A DNA stretch of 64,000 bases from NCBI GenBank assembly GCA_963708805.1, contig CAVPUA010000003.1, positions 496,001 through 560,000 on the forward strand, written 5' to 3'. The position numbers and the translations under genes were made by a program. The DNA is from CAVPUA01 sp963708805. Lineage in GTDB: Bacteria > Actinomycetota > Actinomycetes > Mycobacteriales > Jatrophihabitantaceae. Positions 10,301 through 17,276 of this stretch are shown piece after piece. How positions within the stretch are numbered: position 1 is the first letter of the stretch; each line of letters starts with the position of its first letter. A model generated the notes under the pieces. That model was not told where the DNA came from. It did not search any database and worked only from the letters and a program-made list of their open reading frames with translations.

Positions 10301-12767
10301 CGAGATGGCCTACTTCAACGTCGTCTGCACGCCGGTGAGCTTCGGCGGCACCAACTCCGGCGGCCTGTCGCAGCTGGTCCGCTCGTCGGTCGAACCGAAC
10401 TGCGGTCCACTGCCGCACGAGTGGACCTACAACATCGACGGCTCGCAGACGGGCCTGTTCGTCCCCGGCACGACGATCACCCTGACCGAGCAGTCACCGC
10501 CGACGCCGGCGTCGGGCATCCCTCAGGTGTTCGCGAACTGGAGCGGTGAGCCCGACCCGACGACGGCGTACGACGCGTCGATCACGTTCAGGGTGCCGAC
10601 CGGATCGGGTTACTCGATCTACTCGCACTACGCCAACCTCTGCTATCACGGCATCACCTTCCCCGCGCCCGCCGGCGGCACGGCCACCCTCGGTCCCACC
10701 AACTGCTCCGACCGCACCGGCGCGGGTTATCTGCCGTTCAGCCGGGTGGCGGTGAGCACGAAGCCGATCGGCAGCGCGTACTTCACCGGCTGGTTCGGGT
10801 CGAGCCTGACCACGACCACGTCGGGGCTGACCGGCGCCACCGGCGTCCTCACGATCACCGGCGACCAGTCCTACGTCCGGGCGTCGTACAACAGCTGCGT
10901 GCAGCTCACGGCGGGAGCGACCGGCGTCCTGACCAATGGCAACCAGATGGGTTCGGCCACGGCGACGCCCACCGGCAACTGCCCGAACCAGGGTGCGGGC
11001 TGGTACACACCGGGATCGCTGGTGGTGCTGAAGGCGTCCCCGACCTGGTTCGGAGTCAACTTCGTCGGCTGGACGGGCCCGGTCGCGAGCAACGCGACGT
11101 TCGCCGACAACTACGTGATCGTCAACGGCCCGACGACCGTCGCGGCCAACTTCAACGAGGTGAACGGCTGCCAGCCGCTGACCCTGACCTCGATCCCGCC
11201 TGGCTCGACCACGATCTCCACGTCGTTCGACTATCCGCCGCTGCAGAACTGCCCGGCCGGCCAGTACGACCAGTCAGCGGCCGGCGGCGACGCGAGCGTG
11301 CCACTGACGTTGACGGCCACGGCCACCGGCGGGAACCCGATCATCGGCTTCACCGGGACGACGTCGAAGGAGGACCGCGACGGCAACACGCCGGCCTACA
11401 ACTACACCGGCACGACGCAGAACCCGCTCGGCGCCGCCATCCTCGGACCGTCCTCGTTCACCGCATGGGCCTGTGAATACGTCGACGCCGAGGTGACGTT
11501 GATCAGCCCGAACGGCACCCGGCACACGTCGCCCGCACCATCGGGCGCCGACTTCGTCGATGCGACGCCGGGCCCGGACTGCCCGATCGGCGCGAGCATG
11601 TACACCGTCGGTCAGGTGACCTTCCCGGCGGCCAACGCTCCCACGGACGGCTACTCGTTCGCCGGCTGGTCGGGCGCGATCACCGGCACGAACCCGTACC
11701 CGACGACACCGGTCGTCCTCGACGGCACCACCAAGCAGGTCACGATCACGGCCACCTACAACGTGAAGTGCTACGCGCTGTCGTCCAACTTCGACGACCT
11801 GGCCGTCAGCCCGGCACCCAACTGCCCGGACGCCCCGGCCGGCTCGCACTCCTACATCGGTGGGACGGTCGTCACCTTCCAGGCGACCGGCCACGGTGAC
11901 GACGTCTTCCGCGGCTGGACCGGCGACGGCACCGCCGCCGGCGCGTACGCCTACGTGACCATGGACGCCGATCACGGTGTCTACGCCGACTACACCGCCA
12001 AGAGCGTCGGCGAGAAGATCACGGCGGTTGCCGACTCGGTCGGCAACGATGTCGCGATCGGCGCCAAGAAGCTCGTCGGCGTCGTCTCGGCCGTGGTGGG
12101 CGGACTGGTGATGGGCGACAACCCGATCACCGCCATCGGTGGCCTGGTCGTGCTGCTCGGCGAGGGCGTGCAGGCGATCGCCAACGCGCTGGGCGTCTCG
12201 TCGGCCGGCCTCACCGCGTTCGAGGGCGGCATCCTCGACATCTCCGAGATGCTGACCTATCTGAACTCGACCTCGCAGTGCGCGACCGTGTGGGCCGCGG
12301 CCGGCAACTCGGACTCGGCGACCAGTGCGTCGTCCACTGCCGAGGGGCAAGCCGGCAGCGCGATCGCCAAGGACGCGTTGACGACCCAGCAAGCCGCGGA
12401 CAAGGCCGCTGCCCAGGCCGCTCAGGATGCGGCGATCGAGTCCGCCTACGACGCCGAGACGACCTCGCTGGTCGGGCAACCGTTCGCGACCACGACGGTC
12501 AGCCGGACGCAGGCCGCGCTCGACGCGCTCAAGGCCAACAGCACCGTCCAGAGCGTCAGTGCGGCGGCCGACGACGCCAAGAAACTGGCCGGACGGCTGG
12601 GTCCGGTCGCGGCGGTCGGCGGCTCGATCTACTCGGAGGTCTCGAACGGTTCGGGGTCGGGCTGGGACAGCTCGGCGAGCGCCGCCTGGACCGGCGGTGG
12701 CGACGCCTACATGCGGTGCATGGAAGAAGCCGTACCGCCCTACTTCGGCCTGCCGCCAGCGCCCTGA
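4353..12767 (+). CDS. Giant membrane-anchored Ig-like/InlB-like repeat surface protein
   Basis: 2,804 residues. Residues 1-290 hold about six hydrophobic segments (first at 28-53, last at about 268-289), then a seventh at 333-356 ending in TAQA, which could be a cleavage or stop-transfer point. Residues about 364-406 form a CSLREA motif (NCLAGSGTCTLRAAIAEAS), followed by a right-handed beta-helix/choice-of-anchor-Q-like region to about 705 ending GCDAGAYQY. Residues about 710-1910 are some 12 tandem Ig-like (Big_3/Big_5 type) repeats of about 100 residues, many with P-x-G-x-V-T-F and YSGD motifs. Residues about 1913-2550 are about 7 InlB B-like repeats, each with a Cys pair and a GWSG-type motif. 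The last 250 residues are Ala-rich helix. No LPXTG. Starts GTG at 4353. Predicted cell-surface adhesin; function inferred only from architecture. Confidence 0.85.
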   Translation: MAGSAPGNSILGRTLRDTARFYRQAWWRVAAVTFLTGVVLAVALFALMKLATVVITSLRSEFVHDGRLQAVPVAVATAAIVAVFLLVCLPILLAGMAAVVRVTDDQLSGRRPQILRSFVRSLWLGPQLFVSGVIAGIVLALLVIAAPLLSALGLVALIATPAVRLAARRWPVLARRWPSVRSLVWVAVPFGLAVRWLAQTLLFLPAAALGQARRRDLLRRASGAASGRRPVIVGLFVAGLVASLVIEGGLTYMAFLLWSLKGAAIGQGAAQLVFLALPVVILTVLFRLSEASKDGGLPTSTTAAYAVGAGPAPMLADVAMVMLPSRRTRRRVAVIMPAVLLLAGLAGPIATAQADGFTVIPAGSITLTVNSAADDTDSGTVAAESANCLAGSGTCTLRAAIAEASSLSNGGVYGAITITFSGDTAVDVSANSPLTFNDANGGDGGDGGSFGGRLTIDASGHNVTIDGQGASQDVVLFSHSWSFTLRDLEIKNGVADAAGNDVGGGLSISGAGTNALDADTFDGNEAADGGGAVYSSGVLTVVNSTFADNSVGTDDDDIPNGGADLYNSSHLTVNNSTFANSTNGSIFNFGTAGYTMTVDNSLFAISADTANGHFDCTGQGISGLDNVITHGDTTCPGSIADTGPSVGPLARVAQGTPPVYSLAMATPGNPVNAAQAAGGVGSGAVACAGTDERGAARPSIGCDAGAYQYVATTTTTVSSDDNPAVFGDSVDLTAAVRLSHEAVVPRYGSVQFSIDGAAAGGPVTLDQNGNATYSTTALTTGSHQVSAVYTSIEPTVYSDSQTASAFTQTVNAGGTLVTVASSANPAPVGTAVGLTVTATGGGTTPTGTITVLDMTAGTPGVALVTDLALDANGTATVTTSTLTAGDHQLVAKYSGDANNAASTSAVFDQDVQALSSLSVTAVVPTAIFGTRVGYSATVASTVAGVTPTGWVDFTYTATDGTHVDSEPLDANGTATETAAIMPAGTDGLSAKYRGDASYGPSSPVTASVRITPAATSGAVSFAPAAAGYGVPVAVSAVVTNTDTSADPAGSVAFSTTSGVIGTAALVGNGNGTSTATYTTTLGQLPVGDDAVAAAYTPSADFAGSTPTPSSITIGTAPTAVALSSDANPAAYGQALHLTATVTATGGSTAIPSGTVTFTDGITALGSAVLANGVAVLGASTLDVGAHSIIASFAPAGAYDGSTSSALSQSITSSATTTTLTVTGAGGYGATVGLSVAVAATSPGGGTPTGTVTITDGGTVVATSPLVGGEATADLVAPAIGVHHYLATYSGNTSYGGSTSASDFIVTPASTSTALTFDQPSSVIGDPVTMSATVTDTSLASNLAPAGTVTFSYNGTVIGTADVTPTGPTTGVATLTTTALPQSSFYPHGLPMLAQYNPTPNFTASADNQYYDVAQGIAAVTLSAGPASVGSPLTLTSTVTAATGQGSPAGMVIFTENGEGVGQATVVNGVASISGLQLRPGDYVFIATFYPDTVHGDFDFVAGNPAVINIQLGQGVLPISISQSAAGPIAYGATDTLTSALSGYSGPITPGGTVTFFAVGPQGTTALGAAPVLLSGQASLAVSNIPGGAQSLVASYSGDADYAAVSSAGLPETVTAAPTLTTVTATSTPSYINEPILVVARVTDPSTGMQPTGTVTFTENGQPVGLPISLNSFGQAVYPFTPSAIGTDEFDAVFTPADADFASSDGSLSQSVIALPDAVQLTSASPLLPVGVPTTVNVLIDTSGVGQLFGSSTPPRGDVVVSDAAGPVCTAPLAPGGPLAGDAVGSCQAIFATAGSQTLTATYEGDDYWAGATSQPLFVLVQRLAPTVSFTADPAVTGMPSTVHWSVLGPRDGTVTVSLNGTVICTSSAVTGSCTYTYPFNFRSQAELTLQYSGNAGWLPAQASTTQTVTACVPFTAPTVSPAGAGTITTLTAPNCDNGTGYLEGSGILYVETPAPGWSLNFWLFSDGHDALTQDVVRYPGPTTEMAYFNVVCTPVSFGGTNSGGLSQLVRSSVEPNCGPLPHEWTYNIDGSQTGLFVPGTTITLTEQSPPTPASGIPQVFANWSGEPDPTTAYDASITFRVPTGSGYSIYSHYANLCYHGITFPAPAGGTATLGPTNCSDRTGAGYLPFSRVAVSTKPIGSAYFTGWFGSSLTTTTSGLTGATGVLTITGDQSYVRASYNSCVQLTAGATGVLTNGNQMGSATATPTGNCPNQGAGWYTPGSLVVLKASPTWFGVNFVGWTGPVASNATFADNYVIVNGPTTVAANFNEVNGCQPLTLTSIPPGSTTISTSFDYPPLQNCPAGQYDQSAAGGDASVPLTLTATATGGNPIIGFTGTTSKEDRDGNTPAYNYTGTTQNPLGAAILGPSSFTAWACEYVDAEVTLISPNGTRHTSPAPSGADFVDATPGPDCPIGASMYTVGQVTFPAANAPTDGYSFAGWSGAITGTNPYPTTPVVLDGTTKQVTITATYNVKCYALSSNFDDLAVSPAPNCPDAPAGSHSYIGGTVVTFQATGHGDDVFRGWTGDGTAAGAYAYVTMDADHGVYADYTAKSVGEKITAVADSVGNDVAIGAKKLVGVVSAVVGGLVMGDNPITAIGGLVVLLGEGVQAIANALGVSSAGLTAFEGGILDISEMLTYLNSTSQCATVWAAAGNSDSATSASSTAEGQAGSAIAKDALTTQQAADKAAAQAAQDAAIESAYDAETTSLVGQPFATTTVSRTQAALDALKANSTVQSVSAAADDAKKLAGRLGPVAAVGGSIYSEVSNGSGSGWDSSASAAWTGGGDAYMRCMEEAVPPYFGLPPAP

Positions 12768-12815
12768 CGGATCTGCGGCTGGCTGCCCTGATCCCCGGCG
12801 CGGTTCAATCGCAGG

Positions 12816-14039
12816 ATGAACGCGGAACTTTTCCGGCGTATCCGGGCCGATCTCTGGCATCCGCCCCGCACCCACGGCGAGATCCAGAAGGACCGCGTCG
12901 TCGGGCCGCTCGAACTGTTCTACGACCTGGCGGTGGTGCTGCTCGTCGCGCAGGCCGCGCACCGGTTGGCCGCGCATCTCGACTGGCACGGGGTCGGCGA
13001 GTTCCTGGTGCTGTTCACGCTCGTCTGGATCGCCTGGTTCAACGCCACGCTGCATCACGAGTTGCACGGGCGTGAGGACGTCCGCAGCCGGGGTGCCTTT
13101 CTCGTTCAGATCCTGCTGCTGGTCCCGCTGGGGGCGTTCATCCCGGAGGCCGGCGGCCGGGACGGGCGGGCGTTCGCGATCGACGCCGCGCTGCTGTTCG
13201 GCTTCATCGCGCTGCTCTGGTGGACGGTGGAACGCACCGACTCCGACCAGTTCAGGGGGACGTCGCGGCGCTACGTGACGGTGACGTCGACGGCCGCGGT
13301 GGTGCTGGCCGTATCGGCGCTGCTGCCGGACGATGCCCGAACGATCACCTGGGCCGTGGTGGCGGCGCTCTACGTGGTCGCGATCAGTCTGGTATTTCTC
13401 CGCGCACCATCCGGCGTGATCACGACCGCGATGCAGGTCACCGACGCATTGACCGAGCGCTTCGGTGCGTTCGTGATCATCGTGCTCGGCGAGACGTTGA
13501 CCGGAGTCGTGTCCGGGCTCTCGGGGGATCCGACCAACCCGAAACGTCTGGCCGTGGGTCTGGTCGGGGTGTTGATCGGCTTCGGTTCGTGGTGGACCTA
13601 CTTCGACTTCGCCGGTCACCGCAAGCCCGCCGCCGGGCCCAGAGCCACCGTGGCCTGGTTGTTCGCGCACCTGCCACTGACGGCCGCGATCGCCGCGATG
13701 GGGGCGACCATCACTCGCCTGGTCGAGGAGTCCGGAACCGCCCGCGCGCCCGGCCCGACCGGCTGGCTGCTCGGCGGTGGGGCCTGCGTGCTGCTGGCCG
13801 CGACGGCCTGGCTGCTCACCACCCTGCAGGACTGGACCGATCAGTCGTGGCTGCTGCGGCCCCTGGCCGGCGCGTGCCTGCTGGCTGGAGCGGCCGCTCT
13901 CGGCGTTGCCGCGTTGCGTCCGGCGCCGCTCGTCCTCGTCGTCCTGCTGGTGATCGTGTTCGCCGCGCCGTGGACGTTCGCGGTCGTCCGGCGCGCCGGG
14001 CGGCCGGATCGGACGGATGCCGACCAACCGGCCCGATGA
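12816..14039 (+). CDS. Low-temperature-requirement protein A (LtrA) family
   Basis: 407-residue polytopic membrane protein of the LtrA family (Pfam low temperature requirement A). The family hallmark FYDLAVVLLVAQAAHRLA follows an N-terminal VGPLELF stretch; HHELHGREDVRSR and GETLTGVVSGL are further conserved positions. About ten hydrophobic segments. ATG at 12816 opens exactly at the family N-terminus. Biochemical role in actinomycetes is unknown. It lies 48 bases after the giant surface protein gene and its 3' end runs into the next gene, so the two may be co-transcribed. Confidence 0.88.
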   Translation: MNAELFRRIRADLWHPPRTHGEIQKDRVVGPLELFYDLAVVLLVAQAAHRLAAHLDWHGVGEFLVLFTLVWIAWFNATLHHELHGREDVRSRGAFLVQILLLVPLGAFIPEAGGRDGRAFAIDAALLFGFIALLWWTVERTDSDQFRGTSRRYVTVTSTAAVVLAVSALLPDDARTITWAVVAALYVVAISLVFLRAPSGVITTAMQVTDALTERFGAFVIIVLGETLTGVVSGLSGDPTNPKRLAVGLVGVLIGFGSWWTYFDFAGHRKPAAGPRATVAWLFAHLPLTAAIAAMGATITRLVEESGTARAPGPTGWLLGGGACVLLAATAWLLTTLQDWTDQSWLLRPLAGACLLAGAAALGVAALRPAPLVLVVLLVIVFAAPWTFAVVRRAGRPDRTDADQPAR

Positions 14040-14046
14040 TGGAGCC

Positions 14047-14544
14047 GTGACGCACCCGCCTGCCGCCGAATCGCCGCGCGCCCTGCCGGCGATCACGCCC
14101 GATCGCGTGCCGTCGTTGTCGATCATCGAGGACGCCCTGCAGCGCGAGGACGACTCCTACCGCGACCGGGCGAACGGGCTCGACACCAAAGCCGGCGTCA
14201 TCCTCAGCGCCGCCGGAGTGATCGTCACCCTCGTCGGCATCCACTCGAGCATCGCGGGCCTCGTCGGGCAGCTCATCGCCATCGCCTCGGGGGCCGCGGC
14301 CGTCTGGACCCTCGCCCCCCGCGTCGACAAGGCCATCGGCCCACGGCAACTGCGCGACCGCTACCTGCAGATCGACGCGCTCACGACGCGGCTGATCGTG
14401 CTCAACACCCGCATCGACCTGCACGAGCGCAACGAGAAGCGGCTGTTCGACAAGGCGTTCCGCATGAAGATCGCCGCCGGCCTCCTGCTCGGATCGGCCG
14501 CGGCCATCGGGGTCGGCGGTATCCTCAACGTCATCTGGCATTAG
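14047..14544 (+). CDS. SLATT/Pycsar-effector-like small membrane protein
   Basis: 165 residues from the GTG at 14047 (GGAG just upstream); an in-frame ATG at 14017 would overlap ltrA by 23 bases. A charged helical N-terminus (ALQREDDSYRDRANGLDTKA) leads into paired membrane segments VILSAAGVIVTLVGI and LIAIASGAAAVWTL, then a charged helical middle and a last segment LLLGSAAAIGVGGIL. The D-T-K-A-G-V-I-L start of the first TM resembles the membrane domain of Pycsar effectors (PycTM/DUF5706) and SLATT proteins, pore-formers in phage-defence and toxin systems. No nucleotide cyclase is nearby, so this is similarity of architecture only. Two tiny genes follow closely and probably share its transcript. 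Confidence 0.55.
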   Translation: MTHPPAAESPRALPAITPDRVPSLSIIEDALQREDDSYRDRANGLDTKAGVILSAAGVIVTLVGIHSSIAGLVGQLIAIASGAAAVWTLAPRVDKAIGPRQLRDRYLQIDALTTRLIVLNTRIDLHERNEKRLFDKAFRMKIAAGLLLGSAAAIGVGGILNVIWH

Positions 14545-14555
14545 GGAGCACCGGG

Positions 14556-14714
14556 ATGACAGCGCAACCAGAGCCTGCAGACGAGCCGCTCGACATTGCC
14601 TCCCTGTACCCGGCCGACCCCGAGTTGATGGTCAGCCCCGAAGGCGACAGTCAGGGACTCAAAGAACTCAAGGAGCACGCCCAGGAGCGCATCGACCACG
14701 GACGCGCGTCATGA
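14556..14714 (+). CDS. 52-residue acidic small protein
   Basis: ATG at 14556, 11 bases after the SLATT-like stop, preceded by GGGAGCACCGGG. Translation begins MTAQPEPADEPLDIASLYPA and ends in a helical, charged stretch (GLKELKEHAQERIDHGRAS). The final TCATGA overlaps the next ATG by four bases, the usual sign of translational coupling. No family recognised. Its retention of frame between two coupled neighbours is the main support. Confidence 0.5.
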   Translation: MTAQPEPADEPLDIASLYPADPELMVSPEGDSQGLKELKEHAQERIDHGRAS

Positions 14715-14950
14715 GCGAGGAGGAGACCACCCCACCGGCGGTTGAACCGGCCCCGCCCGCGCCACTGCCACCCGAGTTCTTGAAGGCCGATCCCGGCATC
14801 CTCGTCGACCACGTGGCCGAGATCAGCCGTCCGGTCGACGACGACGACGGACTTGATCTGACATCACGCGCCGCCAAATCCGTTCGTGTCGAGTTCTGTC
14901 TCGATACCGTCCACGGCAGTCTCGACATCGACAGCGTCGTACTGGCCTGA
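14711..14950 (+). CDS. 79-residue Pro/acidic small protein
   Basis: Starts at the ATG inside the preceding stop (ATGA overlap). N-terminal 25 residues are Pro/Glu-rich (EEETTPPAVEPAPPAPLPP), then a possibly folded segment ending SVRVEFCLDTVHGSLDIDSV. Unknown function. Last gene before the island boundary; its stop lies 90 bases from the tRNA-derived repeat, so the three-gene SLATT-like module sits immediately outside the attachment site. Confidence 0.5.
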   Translation: MSEEETTPPAVEPAPPAPLPPEFLKADPGILVDHVAEISRPVDDDDGLDLTSRAAKSVRVEFCLDTVHGSLDIDSVVLA

Positions 14951-15040
14951 CGATGGCGCGTAGCACCGTCTGACTCGGTACCGCGAAGAGGGAGCCGCCG
15001 GCCAAGACGCTTCCAGGGCCGGGAATCCAGGGGTACTGAT

Positions 15041-15084
15041 TGGAGCGGGTGACGGGAATCGAACCCGCGCAATCTGCTTGGGAA
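15041..15084 (-). repeat. Left attachment repeat (tRNA-Gly 3'-half copy)
   Basis: 44 bases identical to 39188-39231: the CCA end, acceptor 3' strand, T arm, variable loop and anticodon-stem 3' strand of tRNA-Gly. After 15084 the sequence departs (TCAAC instead of GCAGA), so no full tRNA can form here. Interpreted as the distal att site of the island. Confidence 0.9.
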
Positions 15085-16238
15085 TCAACGCCGTGACCTT
15101 TTAGACCCCTTTGACCCCGGGGGACCGGGCGCGTACTTCCCGGAAAACGGGGCCGGTGAGTGCCCGTGAGGCACCCCGGTTCACTTGTGCTTATCGCACG
15201 GTTATCGCACGCCGCCAGTGTGCTCCTCTCTTGGCCAGCGCCGCCGGCGCTGAGTGCCTGGATCGTTGTTTCTGGGGTCGCCTCAGGCTAGCGACGATCC
15301 GATAAGTGCCGCAGCCGAGAGGCGAACATTCGCCCTGCTGCGCACCGGCAGAACCCTTCGACTGACCTGGATGAATGACTCCCGGGAAAGCCGAAGGCCG
15401 CCCCTCAAACTCTTGGCGGAGTGGGGCGGCCGGTGGCGCTAACAAGCTAGGTCAGAGGCTACCTGAACAGCCTCCCGCCGGACAGTCACGCGCAGGCGTG
15501 TTGTGTTTGGCGTGCCCGGGCAGCTCGCTGGTCCCCGGGTCGTATCGAAGTCCAGCGCCCCGGCATCCGCGTTGAGCGCATCGGTCGGGTGGGCGCCGTT
15601 GCGGGGGGCCGAGTCGGGGTGGCAGCCGAGGCGTGAGTGCGGGTGCCCGTAGTCAACTGGATCAGCACGTCGACGACGCGTTGGCCGGGTACGTGAGTCC
15701 CGGCTGGAACACGGTGGGCCCAGCGTCGGTGTCACGTCGCACCGCGATCTGCAGGCGTCCCCAGCAAAAGCAGACTCGAATGTGAGTCGATTGGGTGGGC
15801 GGGTTGCGTAGAGCGTGCTGAACATGCCGCCCCAGCGCAGCGGTAATGCACTGCGCCCAAGTGAACTCCCTCGACCATCAAGGAACCGAACTGTTCGCGT
15901 GGCCAAACCCGCGCCATGGGCCACGTGCGCCCACCACCCGGGCAGCCCATCCAACGATCCAGCGCCAACACCGAAGACGAAGAACAGCACCGACGAGGGG
16001 CCGCCCACCGGCACCCCGGTACGCCGCCCCGCCACGACCCAGCCCCCAGAGCGGCACCGCCACCAGCCGCCTTCCGGGACGGCCGGCCCGCAGGGTCGGT
16101 CGTGGCTGGGGTGTGGGGCGAGAGCCCCGCCGGAACCGAAGGTTCCGTAACGCGCACGCGCGCGAGAGATCGATTAGTGCCGCGCGATGCCCACGAGACG
16201 CGATTCATGCTGCGTAGTGTCGGCAATTTCGTGCGCAG
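15085..16238. other. Island left end, no convincing gene
   Basis: About 1.15 kb between the att repeat and the recombinase. Long open frames on both strands are GC-driven and their translations are Pro/Arg-rich without domains. Two direct copies of TTATCGCAC (15191-15199 and 15202-15210) flanked by GTGC could be recombinase arm-type or excisionase sites; this is only a suggestion. Confidence 0.4.
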
Positions 16239-17158
16239 CTAGGTGCCCGAGGACATGTAGGCGGCGAGGATGTAGTTGGGGTGCCGGTCGAGGTTGGTGC
16301 GGGCTCGGTCGTAGCGCATGGTGGTGCGCGGGTCGGCGTGGCGGGCCGCGATCTGGGTGTCGCGCAGGTCGACGCCGGCGTCGAGCATGGTGGTGACGAA
16401 GGTGTGGCGCAGCATGTGCGGGTGCATGCGGGCGATCCGGACGCCGGCGGTCTGCTGCAGGCGGCGTAGCCGGCGGGTGGCGGCGTGCCGGTCCATCCGG
16501 CGTGCCTTGGCGGTTGAGCAGCAACGGGCCGCCGGTCGCGGTCGCCGATCGCGCGGTCGACGGCGCGGGCCACCGCCGGCGGGAGCGGCACGAGCACGAT
16601 CTTGTGTCCTTTGCCGACGACCCGCAGCACGCGGTGGCCGTGTTCTTCGCCGAGGTCGGCGATGTCCAGGCTGGTGGCCTCGAAGATCCGCAGTCCCAGC
16701 AGCCCGAGCAGGCACACCAACGCGAAGTCGAAGTCGTTGGGCGAGAGCCGCGGCCGGCGGTGAGCATCGCCTCGAACTGCAGATGGCTCAACCCCAGCGT
16801 CGGTGACTGCGGCGAGCACGTTCGGGCGGCGCACGTACTCGGCCGGGGAGTGCTCGAGGACGCCGTCGATGACGCACGTCCGGTAGAAGCCGGCGACCAC
16901 GGCCATCCGCCGTGACACGGTGCTCGCCGCGTAGCGGCGCTGCTCCTGCATCCACCGCACGTACAGCTCGACGTGCGGCCGCTGCGCAGCCAGCGGATCC
17001 AGGCCCCGCTCGGCGCACCAATACAGGTAGGCCCGCAGATCGGATTCGGTGTGCACCCGCGACTGGCCCTTGTACCGGGCGAGGTACGCCGCGGCCGCCA
17101 AACGCAGCCGGCCGTAGTCGGAGGGGAAGACAATCTCAGAGGCAACGAATGTAGTCAT
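16239..17158 (-). CDS. Tyrosine recombinase/integrase (frameshifted)
   Basis: Phage-type tyrosine recombinase, the probable integrase of the island. Start ATG at 17158 (MTTFVASEIVFPSDYGRL). N-terminal SAM-like core-binding domain at about residues 15-105 (YLARYKGQSRVHTESDLRAY). Catalytic domain pieces: LLGLRIFEATSLDIADLG with the first Arg, GKGHKIVLVPLP (beta-hairpin Lys), HPHMLRHTFVTTML (H-x-x-R), ARHADPRTTMRYDR (His and nucleophilic Tyr), ending AAYMSSGT. All catalytic residues are visible but spread over different frames: indels near 16797 and 16745 largely compensate, and another near 16530 shifts the end. Divergent from the PadR gene. Similar recombinases are frequent in actinobacterial islands; no integron-integrase-specific insertion can be seen. 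Confidence 0.8.
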
Positions 17159-17246
17159 CACCCGACCGTGGCCCACAGAAATCAGTCGGTCCAGAACCTC
17201 ACATCGAAGGCCGAGAATCGCCCTCTCATGTCGAGATCCGGTAGAC

Positions 17247-17267
17247 CTACCCCTAAATCCGGAGTAG
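17247..17267. promoter_or_regulatory. Candidate PadR operator
   Basis: Near-palindrome CTACCCC-TAAATCC-GGAGTAG (arms match at six of seven positions) ending 9 bases before the PadR GTG start, inside the 118-bp region shared with the divergent recombinase. PadR proteins usually bind palindromes at their own promoter; assignment is inference from position and symmetry. Confidence 0.4.
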
Positions 17268-17276
17268 CTTGCTCTC

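Noticed and set aside
12500..12767. LPXTG or C-terminal TM anchor on the giant surface protein
   Set aside because: The C-terminal 100 residues contain no LPXTG-like motif, terminal hydrophobic segment or basic tail.
15041..15084. Second tRNA-Gly gene
   Set aside because: Only the 3' half is present; the 5' acceptor strand and D arm are missing.
15439..16226. Open frames of up to 198 codons on both strands left of the recombinase
   Set aside because: Pro/Arg-rich translations with no domain, start context or coupling; typical of non-coding high-GC DNA.
16239..17158. Recombinase considered as an integron integrase (IntI)
   Set aside because: No IntI-specific insertion near the catalytic patch can be recognised and its position at the tRNA att site fits an island integrase; sequence comparison would be needed to reopen this.
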